Source: Methanoregulaceae archaeon (GTDB lineage: Archaea > Halobacteriota > Methanomicrobia > Methanomicrobiales > Methanospirillaceae). From it: a stretch of DNA of 5,930 nucleotides. The notes beneath the pieces were generated by a model, which saw only the letters and a list, made by a program, of their open reading frames with translations, made no database searches and was not told the origin of the DNA. This document shows positions 5,751-5,930 of this stretch, one piece after another; within the stretch, counting starts at the first letter, position 1; the number at the start of each line of letters is the position of its first letter. The DNA lies in NCBI GenBank assembly GCA_028679275.1, contig JAJRBV010000021.1, positions 1 to 5,930 on the forward strand. Reading direction: 5' to 3'. Position numbers and translations under genes: made by a program.

Positions 5751-5930
5751 ATGTTCGGGATTAAGGAGCGACTGCGGGAAAGAGGGGTAACGATAGATTC
5801 CATGGTATCCTCCGCAATGCTCCTTTATGTTCCGCACGGGCTTGGTGCAGAGGAAGCCGCACACCGGGTACGGGAGAAGATCCTCAAATATCTGGAGGAT
5901 CCGAATGTCGCCTCGCTCCTCCTCGGGGCG
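5751..5930 (+). CDS. cobZ: CobZ-like alpha-ribazole phosphatase (N-terminal fragment, cut by window end)
   Basis: The first 60 codons of a plus-strand gene are open to the last base of the window. The start MFGIKERLRERGVTIDSMV, the segment LLYVPHGLGAEEAAHRV (24-40) and the run DPNVASLLLGA (50-60) resemble the N terminus of archaeal CobZ. That enzyme, known from Methanosarcina mazei, is a non-orthologous replacement of bacterial CobC that removes the 5' phosphate from alpha-ribazole phosphate or adenosylcobalamin phosphate. The family is about 150-170 residues, so more than half lies outside. ATG at 5751 is the only start after the in-frame TAA at 5724-5726. No good ribosome site precedes it, so the transcript may be leaderless. 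The divergent neighbour CobT makes the substrate of this enzyme, which supports the call. The catalytic part cannot be inspected here. Confidence 0.75.
   Translation, partial: MFGIKERLRERGVTIDSMVSSAMLLYVPHGLGAEEAAHRVREKILKYLEDPNVASLLLGA

Noticed and set aside
5192..5764. A 190-codon plus-strand frame opposite cobT, and similar long plus-strand frames opposite guaAA and the ykgJ and traB genes.
   Set aside because: They lie antisense to genes with clear family motifs and have no motif of their own; long antisense frames are expected in GC-rich coding DNA.

Overview
The window looks like ordinary chromosome of a methanogenic archaeon, most likely of the order Methanomicrobiales. The grounds are a DUF3821-type surface protein with a PGF-CTERM-like tail, a free-standing glutamine amidotransferase subunit of GMP synthetase (the archaeal split form), an archaeal-type CobT (TIGR00303/UPF0284) beside the start of an archaeal CobZ, and oligo-T tracts behind the genes in place of bacterial-style terminators. 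The assignment is inference from gene content; no rRNA or other taxonomic marker is present.

Layout. Positions 83-589 (minus) encode a short nitroreductase-family flavoprotein, followed by a T7 tract. Positions 590-1163 hold no convincing gene. Next to the nitroreductase this gap contains two interleaved perfect inverted repeats and an oligo-T run, and farther away an AT-rich stretch, a G8 run and two small hairpins. Positions 1164-2141 (minus) encode a secreted, cell-surface-anchored DUF3821 protein with its own likely promoter. Positions 2208-4512 (minus) form a compact cluster in transcription order guaAA (GMP synthetase glutaminase subunit), a YkgJ-type CxxCxxCC protein and a TraB-family membrane protein. 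The last two overlap by one base, and a T6 tract closes the cluster. Positions 4651-5661 (minus) encode archaeal CobT. From 5751 on the plus strand a CobZ-like alpha-ribazole phosphatase starts and runs off the window.

How the genes work together. The divergent cobT/cobZ pair covers two consecutive or parallel steps of cobamide nucleotide-loop assembly: activation of the lower-ligand base to alpha-riboside phosphate, and removal of the 5' phosphate. Methanogens need cobamides for their corrinoid methyltransferases. GuaAA supplies ammonia to a GMP synthetase catalytic subunit encoded elsewhere. The YkgJ and TraB proteins probably share its transcript, but no functional link can be read from sequence. 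The nitroreductase and the surface protein appear to be separate units.

I found no rRNA, tRNA, CRISPR array or insertion sequence. Nothing here amounts to a clear undescribed system. The most unusual signal is the pseudoknot-capable leader just upstream of the nitroreductase gene.
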